Source of the DNA: PWPR01 sp964497955 | GTDB taxonomy: Bacteria; Bacillota; UBA994; PWPR01 | Assembly (NCBI GenBank): GCA_964497955.1 | Contig: CAZCFQ010000056.1 | Span: forward strand, 1-12,172 | Length of the DNA stretch: 12,172 nt | Direction of reading: 5' to 3' | Program-made: the position numbers and the translations under genes | Notes under the pieces: generated by a model | The model's database searches: none | What the model was told of the DNA's origin: nothing | Seen by the model: only the letters and a program-made list of their open reading frames with translations | Shown: positions 6,074 to 12,172 of the stretch, in pieces | Layout: each line of letters opens with the position of its first letter | Numbering within the stretch: the stretch's first letter is position 1

Positions 6074-8023
6074 ATGGTGAAAAAAATAAAAGAAATAATT
6101 GAAAAGTATAGTGTTTTACTATTTATGTTTTTTGTATTAGTTTACTGGGAGTTATTGAATGCAAACCTGATATATAGCAATATACTTTTAAGTGGATTAT
6201 ATCCAGTTTTTATAGCACTTATATGTGCTATTGTTGTGTATTTAATAATTAATGTAGTTCCATTAAAATTTAAAAAATATATTCTTTTATTTTCATTAGT
6301 AACTTGGATGTTTATTTATCTTATTTACTATATATATTATAGAATATTTCAAACACCCTTGTCTCTTTATTCATTAACTGGTGCTAGTGATGCAATGCAG
6401 TTTAGTGAGGTAGCTTTCAATACTATTGGCAAAAATATATTAAGCATTGGTTTATATGTATTACCTATGATTTTTTTTAAGATATTAAATTTAAACTATT
6501 CAAAGATTGATAAAAGAAAAATTTACTCCTTTATTATACTTCTGTTATTACTATTTTCTTCAACCTTTACTTATGCTAACTCTAGCTCAAATAATAAAAT
6601 GGTATATAGACTTTTTCACGAAGTAAATGATCCTGATTTAAACTTGCAGAATTTAGGGTTAATCCAAACAATTTTAATTGACTTTAACCGGACAGTTTTG
6701 GGAAATGAAATAAAAATAGATGAGCCAGTAATAATTAGTAATGAAGAGGACATTGAAAATACTTTGCCTAAAGAAGAAAAGGAGTACAATATTCTCAATA
6801 TTGATTTTGAATCACTAACTGGGTTCACTTTAGATAGTGAACTTATTAACATGCATAGATATTTTAGTAATCAACAGCCAACTGAAAAAAACGAATATAC
6901 TGGAGTATTTAAAAATCATAACTTAATATTAATAACTGCTGAAGCTTTACATCCAACAGCTATTAGTAAGGAATTAACACCTACATTATATCGGATGGCT
7001 AACGAAGGATTCGTGTTCAATAATTTTTATAACCCTTTATGGGGAGTTAGTACTATTGATGGAGAATATGCAGCTTGTACTGGATTATTGCCAAAAACAG
7101 GTGTTTGGAGTCTTTCTGAATCTGCTAAGAATAATATGATGTTTACTCTAGGAAACCAACTTAAGAATAAAGGGTATCTGACATATGCATTCCATAATCA
7201 TACATACTCTTACTATAATAGAGATGAGTCGCATCCCAACTTAGGATATGAGTATTTTGGTATTGGAAATGGTTTAAAATTAACAAAAATGTGGCCTAGA
7301 TCTGATCTAGAAATGATAGAAGTAACAGCTCCAATGTATATTAATTCTGAGCCTTTCCATGCATATTATATGACTGTAAGCGGTCATTTGGAGTACAACT
7401 TTAATGGTAATCATATAGCCAAGAAGAACAAAGACTATGTTAAAGATTTACCATATTCTGATGCAGCAAAAGCTTATCTAGCTTGTAATCTAGAACTAGA
7501 ATTTGCATTGAATAAGTTACTTTTATTATTAGAACAAGAAGGTGTATTAGAAAATACAGTAATTGCTATCAGTCCTGACCATTATCCATATGGGTTAAGT
7601 ATGGAAGAAATCAATGAGTTGAGTTTAGAAGAAATATCAAATAACTTCGATTTATTTAAAAGCACTCTTATAATATGGAACGAAGGAATAAACAAAGTTG
7701 AAATAGATAAACTTTGCTCAAGTGTAGACATTTTACCTACTTTATTGAATCTTTTTGGACTAGATTATGATAGTAGATTGCTTATAGGTAAAGATATATT
7801 ATCTAATCATAATCCTTTAGTTATTTTTAAAAATCATAGCTGGATTACTAATTTTGGCTCTTATGATTCGGAAACTGAAAAATTTACTCCAAATTCAGAA
7901 TTGTCTGATATTTCAGTTACATATCTAGACAAGATAAATAAAAAAGTAAGAGAAAGTTTTTATTACTCTGCAAAAATATTAGAAAAAGATTATTATTCTT
8001 ACATAGAAAAATCATTAGAGTAA
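6074..8023 (+). CDS. LTA synthase family protein (membrane phosphoglycerol transferase/sulfatase fold)
   Basis: 649 residues. Five N-terminal membrane helices (about 12-28, 36-61, 68-89, 119-135 and 149-168) precede a linker and a large extracellular alkaline-phosphatase/sulfatase domain from about 275. Visible catalytic elements match LtaS: E290 in ITAEAL, the nucleophile T327 in WGVSTIDGEYAAC, H438 in TVSGHLEY, and D502-H503 in SPDHYPYG. LtaS moves glycerophosphate from phosphatidylglycerol onto a growing lipoteichoic acid chain outside the cell; relatives act as primases or modify other glycopolymers, so the exact acceptor is open. Length and helix count fit the family. The SPDH motif differs from the YGDH of classic LtaS, as in many clostridial paralogues. 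It stands alone, with AAGGAG at 6061-6066 before its ATG, and ends in a shared terminator. Confidence 0.9.
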   Translation: MVKKIKEIIEKYSVLLFMFFVLVYWELLNANLIYSNILLSGLYPVFIALICAIVVYLIINVVPLKFKKYILLFSLVTWMFIYLIYYIYYRIFQTPLSLYSLTGASDAMQFSEVAFNTIGKNILSIGLYVLPMIFFKILNLNYSKIDKRKIYSFIILLLLLFSSTFTYANSSSNNKMVYRLFHEVNDPDLNLQNLGLIQTILIDFNRTVLGNEIKIDEPVIISNEEDIENTLPKEEKEYNILNIDFESLTGFTLDSELINMHRYFSNQQPTEKNEYTGVFKNHNLILITAEALHPTAISKELTPTLYRMANEGFVFNNFYNPLWGVSTIDGEYAACTGLLPKTGVWSLSESAKNNMMFTLGNQLKNKGYLTYAFHNHTYSYYNRDESHPNLGYEYFGIGNGLKLTKMWPRSDLEMIEVTAPMYINSEPFHAYYMTVSGHLEYNFNGNHIAKKNKDYVKDLPYSDAAKAYLACNLELEFALNKLLLLLEQEGVLENTVIAISPDHYPYGLSMEEINELSLEEISNNFDLFKSTLIIWNEGINKVEIDKLCSSVDILPTLLNLFGLDYDSRLLIGKDILSNHNPLVIFKNHSWITNFGSYDSETEKFTPNSELSDISVTYLDKINKKVRESFYYSAKILEKDYYSYIEKSLE

Positions 8024-8049
8024 ACCTGAATCTTACTGTATATAAAAAT

Positions 8050-8080
8050 AACCCCCTTATACAAAGGGGGTTTATTATTT
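8050..8080. terminator. Bidirectional Rho-independent terminator
   Basis: A perfect nine-base-pair stem (8050-8058 with 8064-8072: AACCCCCTT and AAGGGGGTT) with loop ATACA is followed by a T-rich tail on the plus strand. The A-rich left flank (TATAAAAAT) gives a U-rich tail on the minus strand. It ends the LTA-synthase-like gene and the convergent cupin gene, whose stop is at 8081-8079. The five G:C pairs stand out in this AT-rich DNA. Confidence 0.88.
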
Positions 8081-8450
8081 ATTTACTTTTGTAGCGTGTT
8101 CCTTTGGGAACCACACAAATAAAGTCTAAATCTTGAGTTTTTGAGATATTGATAAACTGATGTTTTTCATTTGGCTTTATGAAAACAAAATCATCTTTCT
8201 TTATATCTCTTTCATCATTATTCTTATCTCTAATAGTTCCTTCACCTTTTACAATATAAACTTCGTGTTCCCATGGATGCGCATGAAAAGGTGTAGTACT
8301 ACCAACTGACAATGATATGTATCTCATTTCAAAAGTTGGAGCTCCATCTTCTTCTGTAATAGCCCATTTAATTGTTGACTTAGCCTTACCGATCAGTTCA
8401 ACAGGTGTAACATCTACTTCTTTAACTTTTTCTAAAGGTTTTATTTTCAT
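8079..8450 (-). CDS. Small single-domain cupin protein of unknown function
   Basis: 123 residues from the ATG at 8450. A GTG nine bases upstream (8459) also keeps the frame, but it lies inside the GAGGTGA ribosome site, so the ATG is preferred. The core is a cupin barrel: motif 1 is PFHAHPWEHEVYIVKGEG at about residues 55-72, with the His-x-His, Glu and further His expected to bind a metal; motif 2 is DDFVFIKPNEKHQFIN at about 86-101. HPWEHE is common in small stand-alone cupins and in mannose-6-phosphate-isomerase-like or dioxygenase-like proteins, but no substrate can be named. The gene has its own extended -10 promoter and is convergent with the LTA-synthase-like gene. Some transcription from coaX could also reach it, since I see no terminator between them. 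Confidence 0.85.
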   Translation of the reverse strand: MKIKPLEKVKEVDVTPVELIGKAKSTIKWAITEEDGAPTFEMRYISLSVGSTTPFHAHPWEHEVYIVKGEGTIRDKNNDERDIKKDDFVFIKPNEKHQFINISKTQDLDFICVVPKGTRYKSK

Positions 8451-8482
8451 AACTTTCACCTCATCTAAATAGTCTTACATCT

Positions 8483-8491
8483 ATTTTACCA
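8483..8491 (-). promoter_or_regulatory. Extended -10 promoter of the cupin gene, flanked by a direct repeat
   Basis: On the minus strand 8491-8483 reads TGGTAAAAT, an extended -10 with one change from TATAAT, 33 bases before the ATG at 8450. The octamer CTATTTAG occurs on the minus strand on both sides of it, at 8518-8511 and 8472-8465, and might be a regulator site. No clear -35. Confidence 0.45.
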
Positions 8492-8528
8492 TAATAAAGA
8501 TGAAAAGTAACTAAATAGAACTACTTTG

Positions 8529-9302
8529 CTAAATATTAAGATTATGATTTTTCTCATAAATAATTTTTAAACCGTGTAATGTAAGATTTGAATCATATAT
8601 ATCAATAACCTTTGATTCATGAGCTATAATTCTTCCTAGTCCTCCAGTAGCTATTATAGTTTTGCTTACCCAACTTAGTTCCATACAGATTCTATTGATA
8701 ATATACTCTACTGCACCTACATGCCCAAAAACAACGCCTGCTTGCATACTTTGAATCGTATTTTTACCGACAATATTTTTTGGTATTGATATCTGTATAT
8801 TAGGTAACTGTGCTGCTTTCTCATACATTGCATTTGCACTAACTTGTAACCCAGGTGCAGTTACAGCCCCAATAAATTCTCCTTTTTCATTAATAATGTC
8901 AAAACTAGTAGCAGTTCCAAAGTCAATAACAATTGCTGGCAAATCATATAGGATCGAAGCAGCCACACTATTAACTACTCTATCGGCACCAACTTCCTTT
9001 GGATTTTCAGTGCGTATTGAAATACCAGTTTTTATCCCAGGACCGACTATTAATGGATCAAGTATTAAATACTTCCTAACTGAATTTACAAAAGAGTGCA
9101 TTAAATCTGGCACAACTGAAGATATAATTACACCATCAATAGATTTAAGTTCATTTCTTTCTAGAATTTGTGAGATAAATAAGCCATATTGGTCAGATGT
9201 CAAAAAAGGTCTAGTCTTAATCCTCCATGGCCCAAATAAGTTATCTTTTTCCCACACTCCGAATGTAATATTTGAATTACCAATATCTACTGCTAAAATC
9301 AT
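8529..9302 (-). CDS. coaX: Type III pantothenate kinase
   Basis: 257 residues, the usual CoaX length. It phosphorylates pantothenate with ATP to 4'-phosphopantothenate, the first step of CoA synthesis, in the cytoplasm. Family motifs are all visible: MILAVDIGNSNITFG at 1-15 (phosphate loop with D6), GPGIKTG at 87-93 for pantothenate, GADRVVN at 105-111 with the catalytic Asp, IDFGTATSFDIIN at 126-138, and ATGGLG near 219-224. CoaX enzymes need a monovalent cation and, unlike CoaA, are not inhibited by CoA. The start follows an AAGGTGAG ribosome site and lies 10 bases after the ECF S-component stop, so the two genes form one transcript and probably one pathway. Confidence 0.97.
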   Translation of the reverse strand: MILAVDIGNSNITFGVWEKDNLFGPWRIKTRPFLTSDQYGLFISQILERNELKSIDGVIISSVVPDLMHSFVNSVRKYLILDPLIVGPGIKTGISIRTENPKEVGADRVVNSVAASILYDLPAIVIDFGTATSFDIINEKGEFIGAVTAPGLQVSANAMYEKAAQLPNIQISIPKNIVGKNTIQSMQAGVVFGHVGAVEYIINRICMELSWVSKTIIATGGLGRIIAHESKVIDIYDSNLTLHGLKIIYEKNHNLNI

Positions 9303-9311
9303 AAACTCACC

Positions 9312-9881
9312 TTACTTATTTAATTTATTAAAAGCAATTACTATTGGTAGTGTCAAAACTGCTCCAGCTACTGCCTCAATAATAGCATTAGTAGTTATAA
9401 CTGAAATTAAGAATACTTTAAAAGAAGCTCCAACCATTTCTACAATGTCTGATGCGTAAACAAAATAAAGCATCGTCATAACTAAAGCTGTATTCGAAGC
9501 AGCACCAACTGCGCCTCCTAGAGATATAGCTATTTTTTCATTATTTATTAACTTTTTAGTTAAAGAAAACCCATAATAAGCGAAAAGGCCTACTAGTGTT
9601 CTTGGTAAAACAGACACTAATGGATTAATAAATAAATAATCAAATGGGGACATTGGAGCTAATATCGCTCTTAGCATCGTAGCTACTCCAGCAAAAAAAC
9701 CCATCACCATTCCTTCTTTTGGACCATAAATAATAGCAGTTGCAAAAGTAGGAACAAACATGACCAAAGCCATACTTGCTGCTGCAGTAGGAACTGCAGT
9801 CATTACTACAAAAGCAATTGTCAGCGCTAGCATAACTCCCATAAAGGTGAGTTTGCGTGTGTTTGTCTTAGTTTCTTTCAT
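9312..9881 (-). CDS. panT: ECF transporter S component, probably pantothenate-specific
   Basis: 189 residues, very hydrophobic, with six predicted membrane helices (about 13-30, 33-52, 55-77, 85-108, 117-140 and 155-183), the form of ECF-type vitamin-binding S components. The N-terminal segment TRKLTFMGVMLALTIAFV has the Arg/Lys-then-helix start common to these proteins, followed by the Ala-rich TAVPTAAAS. Such proteins bind a vitamin and dock on a shared EcfT-EcfA-EcfA' module encoded elsewhere; none is in this window. Substrate is inferred from coaX nine bases downstream in the same operon, the usual clostridial arrangement for pantothenate uptake. No panB, panC or panD is seen nearby. An AAGGAGG ribosome site lies eight bases before the ATG. 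Confidence 0.85.
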   Translation of the reverse strand: MKETKTNTRKLTFMGVMLALTIAFVVMTAVPTAAASMALVMFVPTFATAIIYGPKEGMVMGFFAGVATMLRAILAPMSPFDYLFINPLVSVLPRTLVGLFAYYGFSLTKKLINNEKIAISLGGAVGAASNTALVMTMLYFVYASDIVEMVGASFKVFLISVITTNAIIEAVAGAVLTLPIVIAFNKLNK

Positions 9882-9928
9882 TTTCTTTTCCTCCTTGTTC
9901 TCATTCCTATTGGATATAAGACACGTGC

Positions 9929-9937
9929 ATTATAACA
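9929..9937 (-). promoter_or_regulatory. Extended -10 promoter of the panT-coaX operon
   Basis: On the minus strand 9937-9929 reads TGTTATAAT, a perfect extended -10. The expected -35 position falls within the selD terminator hairpin and is a poor match. The start codon is 48 bases further on, so the leader is short and has no room for a riboswitch. Confidence 0.6.
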
Positions 9938-9941
9938 AAAT

Positions 9942-9979
9942 AAAAAAGAAATTGCTATTGAAATAGCAATTTCTTTTTT
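9942..9979. terminator. Terminator of selD (perfect 17-bp hairpin)
   Basis: Arms 9942-9958 and 9963-9979 are perfectly complementary over 17 bases around the loop TGAA. The outer six pairs are all A:T, so either strand ends in a U-run. It begins two bases past the selD stop and stops read-through into the panT-coaX operon on the same strand. Confidence 0.9.
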
Positions 9980-9981
9980 TC

Positions 9982-11022
9982 CTAAATTAATATTATTCTT
10001 TTCTTCTCTGGTTTAATCACTTCACCTACAACAGCATAAAATGTATCTGATATTTCTAACTCATTGATTAATATATCTAACCTATTTTTAGGGACCGAGA
10101 TTAAGAGGCCTCCTGAAGTCTGCGGATCACTCAAACAGTCCAATGTAGACTCATCAACTTCATTTTTAATTTGTATATGGTCTTTAACATGTTCATAGTT
10201 CTTGTATGCCCCTGCAGGAACTATTCCCATTGAAGCTAATTCTAAAGCTTCATTAAAAATTGGTACACTTTTAGTATTAATTTCTATAGTTACATTGCTA
10301 CCTTCTGCCATTTCATATAAGTGCCCAAGAAACCCAAAGCCAGTTATATCTGTACAACTATTAGCTTCTGCTTTAATCATTGCATCCTTTGCATTTCTAT
10401 TAAGTTGTAGCATCGATTCTGTTACTTTCTTATAACCATTTTTACTAATCATACTCGCTTTAATTGCGGTATTTAGTATACCTACGCCCAATGATTTTGT
10501 TAATACTAAAACATCTCCAATATTTGCAGTGCTATTTTTTTTCACATTCAGAGGATCTATAAAACCTGTCACCGATAGTCCATACTTGGGTTCTAAATCT
10601 TCTACAGTATGACCACCTACTATCATAGCTCCTGCTTCTCTTACTTTATCTTGACCGCCTTTTAAAATCCCTTCAACATATTCTGCAGGTAAAGTATCAG
10701 GAAAACATACAATATTCATAGCTAATATAGGGTCAGCTCCCATCGCATAAATATCACTCAAAGAATTAGCCGCTGCAATTTGACCAAATAAATATGGGTC
10801 GTCAACAATTGGAGTAAAAAAATCCAATGTTTGCACAATTGCTAACTCATCATTAATCTTATAAACTGCTGCATCGTCAGATGTTTCTATCCCAACTAAT
10901 AAATTTTCATCTTTGTCTTTTGGTAAATGACACATAACTTGTGCCAGGACATCAGGTCCTATTTTTGCTGCTCAACCAGAACTTCTGCTCATCTGTGTCA
11001 ATCTTAACTCTTTTTCAGACAC
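9982..11022 (-). CDS. selD: Selenide, water dikinase (SelD), itself a selenoprotein with in-frame UGA
   Basis: Makes selenophosphate from selenide and ATP, the selenium donor for selenocysteine. The full frame runs from GTG (11022-11020), six bases after GGAGGAG, to the stop at 9982, interrupted by one in-frame TGA at 10974-10972. The N-terminus reads VSEKELRLTQMSRSSG-U-AAKIGPDVLAQ; the TGA is codon 17 and the essential lysine is K20, the same numbering as Cys17 and Lys20 of E. coli SelD. With Sec the protein has 346 residues, matching the usual ~347. Later motifs: ETSDDAAVY, LDFFTPIVDDPYLFGQIAAANSLSD, GGHTVEDLEPKYGLSVTG, DITGFGFLGH and the C-terminal DPQTSGGLL. The open stretch starting at the ATG at 10935 would lack the catalytic loop. 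A hairpin just after the UGA is a candidate SECIS. selA, selB and selC are not in this window. Confidence 0.95.
10946..10974 (-). promoter_or_regulatory. Selenocysteine codon and candidate bacterial SECIS hairpin in selD
   Basis: The UGA is at 10974-10972. Sixteen bases later a perfect five-base-pair stem AGGAC/GTCCT (10960-10956 with 10950-10946) closes the loop CTGAT, with a possible U:G pair at its base. UGA-to-loop distance is within the range known for bacterial SECIS elements, read by SelB. The loop guanine is third rather than first or second, so the fit is imperfect. Confidence 0.6.
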
Positions 11023-11074
11023 AATATTCTCCTCCACATAACTAATTTTTATACTACATATTCGCACTTATTAT

Positions 11075-11102
11075 ATTCTAACATAAAGCTTCGTATTTTC
11101 AA
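11075..11102 (-). promoter_or_regulatory. Promoter of selD
   Basis: On the minus strand TTGAAA (11102-11097), a 16-base spacer and TAGAAT (11080-11075) preceded by TGT form a good sigma-A promoter with an extended -10. It lies 53 bases before the GTG start. It is the best -35/-10 pair in the window. Confidence 0.6.
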
Positions 11103-11108
11103 ATTAAA

Positions 11109-11681
11109 TTAATTACTTGTTTTTCTTTCTATATAGGCTTTAACTTGAGCATAGTTTTCAGGAGTGCAAAATATTGCAATTTTATCAGCAAAGTTGGCCA
11201 TCACATATACAATTCTATCCTTATCATGATAAGTAACTTTTTTAATTTGATTCCATGATAGATAATTCTCTAAGTTTGCCTGACTAGCATAACCTGCTGC
11301 ACCAGCTCCTGGACTTTTAGCAATTATTGATAAAAACATGACTAAAAATGCAATAGTTTTTGACTTCTTCTCATGATCTTTTTGTGTCTTATATAAAATT
11401 CCTTCATTATCTATTCTGAATTCTGCTTTAAAAACTCCTTTATAGATCAAGCGCGTTAAAAAATATGTCATTAATGCTAGAAAGAGAATTATGTATATAA
11501 AATATTTAAACCCAGAATCAAAGAATGCTTCTCCACCACTAGAAATTCCAATAACAGAAAGAACTAGTAATAAAGGCAATCCTAGAGCTATTATAAGTTG
11601 TTTTCTAACCAAGCTAGTTCCAAATATAGGAACATCTATTTTCCAAATGTATTCACTTGACAAGTTATTATAACTATTCAT
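11109..11681 (-). CDS. Two-helix membrane protein with PH-like C-terminal domain, function unknown
   Basis: 190 residues from the ATG at 11681. The frame is open for 24 codons further upstream, but those overlap the PPC-domain gene, so the later start, 10 bases after that gene's stop with a weak AGGT site, is preferred. After a 28-residue hydrophilic start come two membrane helices (about 29-46 and 58-80). The remaining cytoplasmic part has FRIDNEGILYKT strands, a hydrophobic helix near 109-121, an SPGAGAAGYA Gly/Ala loop, and LSWNQIKKVTYHDKDRIVYV followed by a final TPENYAQVKAYIERK helix. The last part resembles bacterial PH-like (YcxB-type) domains attached to membrane hairpins, which have no agreed function. 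It is probably co-transcribed with the PPC gene. The assignment is by pattern only. Confidence 0.72.
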   Translation of the reverse strand: MNSYNNLSSEYIWKIDVPIFGTSLVRKQLIIALGLPLLLVLSVIGISSGGEAFFDSGFKYFIYIILFLALMTYFLTRLIYKGVFKAEFRIDNEGILYKTQKDHEKKSKTIAFLVMFLSIIAKSPGAGAAGYASQANLENYLSWNQIKKVTYHDKDRIVYVMANFADKIAIFCTPENYAQVKAYIERKTSN

Positions 11682-11691
11682 ATTAAAATAC

Positions 11692-12111
11692 CTAAAAATC
11701 AAAAATGTTGAGATTATATTTTGAACCTTTAACTCTCGCAACATCACCATCAACTTTATTAATAATCATTTCACAAGTCGCACTTACAATTCCTTTATCA
11801 AAGTGACCACCAGTAATATTGAAATCTTTATCACCTAATGTTATATGTATATGTAGATAAGGTTTGCCATCCATCCTAGAAATATTACCTATCATTGAAG
11901 TTATTTCAAAATCACCTTTTAGCTCTTTTTGTTGATATTCTTTTATTTCAGGATTAAAAAAACCTATTGTTGCCTCTCCTAAAGCTCCTATAGCTGATAA
12001 GTATGCTGCCTTAATATCTAACTCCTCACATAAAATTTTTAGATTACTCACTATTTCTTCTCCTGGATCAAATCTTACAAAAATTTTATTTTCTATAGTT
12101 TTGTGCTTCAT
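11692..12111 (-). CDS. PPC-domain (DUF296) protein
   Basis: 139 residues forming a single PPC domain (plants and prokaryotes conserved), the fold also used by plant AT-hook nuclear proteins. Seen: the N-terminal FVRFDPGEEIVSNLKILCEEL helix region, the strand AAYLSAIGALGEATIGFFNP at about 36-54, and the paired motifs HIHITLGDKD (H87, H89) and GGHFDKGIVSATCEM (H103). Bacterial members form trimers; H87, H89 and H103 could make a metal site, though this is inferred. There is no AT-hook, so DNA binding is unproven. The ATG follows a strong GGAGGG site at 12118-12123. It is the first gene of a pair with the PH-like membrane protein, which starts just after its stop. Confidence 0.88.
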   Translation of the reverse strand: MKHKTIENKIFVRFDPGEEIVSNLKILCEELDIKAAYLSAIGALGEATIGFFNPEIKEYQQKELKGDFEITSMIGNISRMDGKPYLHIHITLGDKDFNITGGHFDKGIVSATCEMIINKVDGDVARVKGSKYNLNIFDF

Positions 12112-12140
12112 AAATATCCCTCCATTTTTTTATTTCTTTA

Positions 12141-12146
12141 ATTATA
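12141..12146 (-). promoter_or_regulatory. Probable -10 element of the PPC/PH-like operon
   Basis: The minus strand reads TATAAT at 12146-12141, 29 bases before the ATG at 12111. A weak -35 (TGTTAA, 12169-12164) lies 17 bases upstream. The window ends shortly after. Confidence 0.45.
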
Positions 12147-12172
12147 TAACTAAATGAAACTTTTTAACAGAC

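Noticed and set aside
8451..8459. GTG start for the cupin gene
   Set aside because: The GTG is part of the GAGGTGA ribosome site that serves the ATG at 8450.
8896..9459. Long plus-strand open frame of 187 codons opposite coaX and panT
   Set aside because: It is a shadow of two clearly conserved minus-strand genes, has no ribosome site and shows no recognisable domain.
11682..11753. A 24-codon upstream extension of the PH-like membrane protein gene
   Set aside because: It overlaps the PPC-domain gene by over 60 bases; the ATG at 11681 fits normal operon spacing.

Overview
This is an AT-rich chromosomal window. Strong AGGAGG-type ribosome binding sites, GTG/TTG starts, a lipoteichoic-acid-synthase-like enzyme, an ECF vitamin transporter and an in-frame UGA read as selenocysteine in selD point to an anaerobic, low-GC Gram-positive bacterium of the Clostridia/Tissierellia type. 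The species cannot be named from sequence alone. I see no rRNA, tRNA, CRISPR array, insertion sequence or phage gene.

Layout: (1) 1-452, minus, the 5' part of an XRE-cupin regulator. (2) 627-2626, plus, a two-gene operon with an ATGA overlap: a cobalamin-binding sensor carrying the Wx9EH motif of CarH-type B12 photoreceptors, then a GGDEF diguanylate cyclase. (3) 2650-5910, minus, a four-gene operon: an MscS-type channel (TTG start), a CstB-like persulfide dioxygenase/rhodanese, and two half-size YeeE/YedE membrane proteins resembling PmpA and PmpB. A hairpin at 2609-2641 separates the convergent operons 2 and 3. (4) 6074-8023, plus, an LTA-synthase-family membrane phosphotransferase. (5) 8079-8450, minus, a small cupin, convergent with gene 4 and sharing a terminator with it. 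(6) 8529-9881, minus, an ECF S-component probably for pantothenate, followed by coaX (type III pantothenate kinase): uptake plus the first step of CoA synthesis. (7) 9982-11022, minus, selD, whose catalytic residue is encoded by UGA; the plain open frame starts only at 10935 and misses the N-terminus. (8) 11109-12111, minus, a PPC/DUF296-domain protein and a two-helix membrane protein with a PH-like C-terminus.

The most interesting item is the B12-sensor/diguanylate-cyclase pair. It looks like a two-protein light-sensing (or corrinoid/oxygen-sensing) input to c-di-GMP, with no DNA-binding domain on the sensor and no canonical inhibitory site on the cyclase. Second is the sulfur operon, in which a mechanosensitive-type channel leads a reactive-sulfur detoxification cassette. 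Third is selenocysteine in the enzyme that makes the selenium donor. Several starts were corrected from the longest open frame: the CstB-like gene to 5102, the cupin to 8450, selD extended to 11022, and the PH-like gene to 11681.
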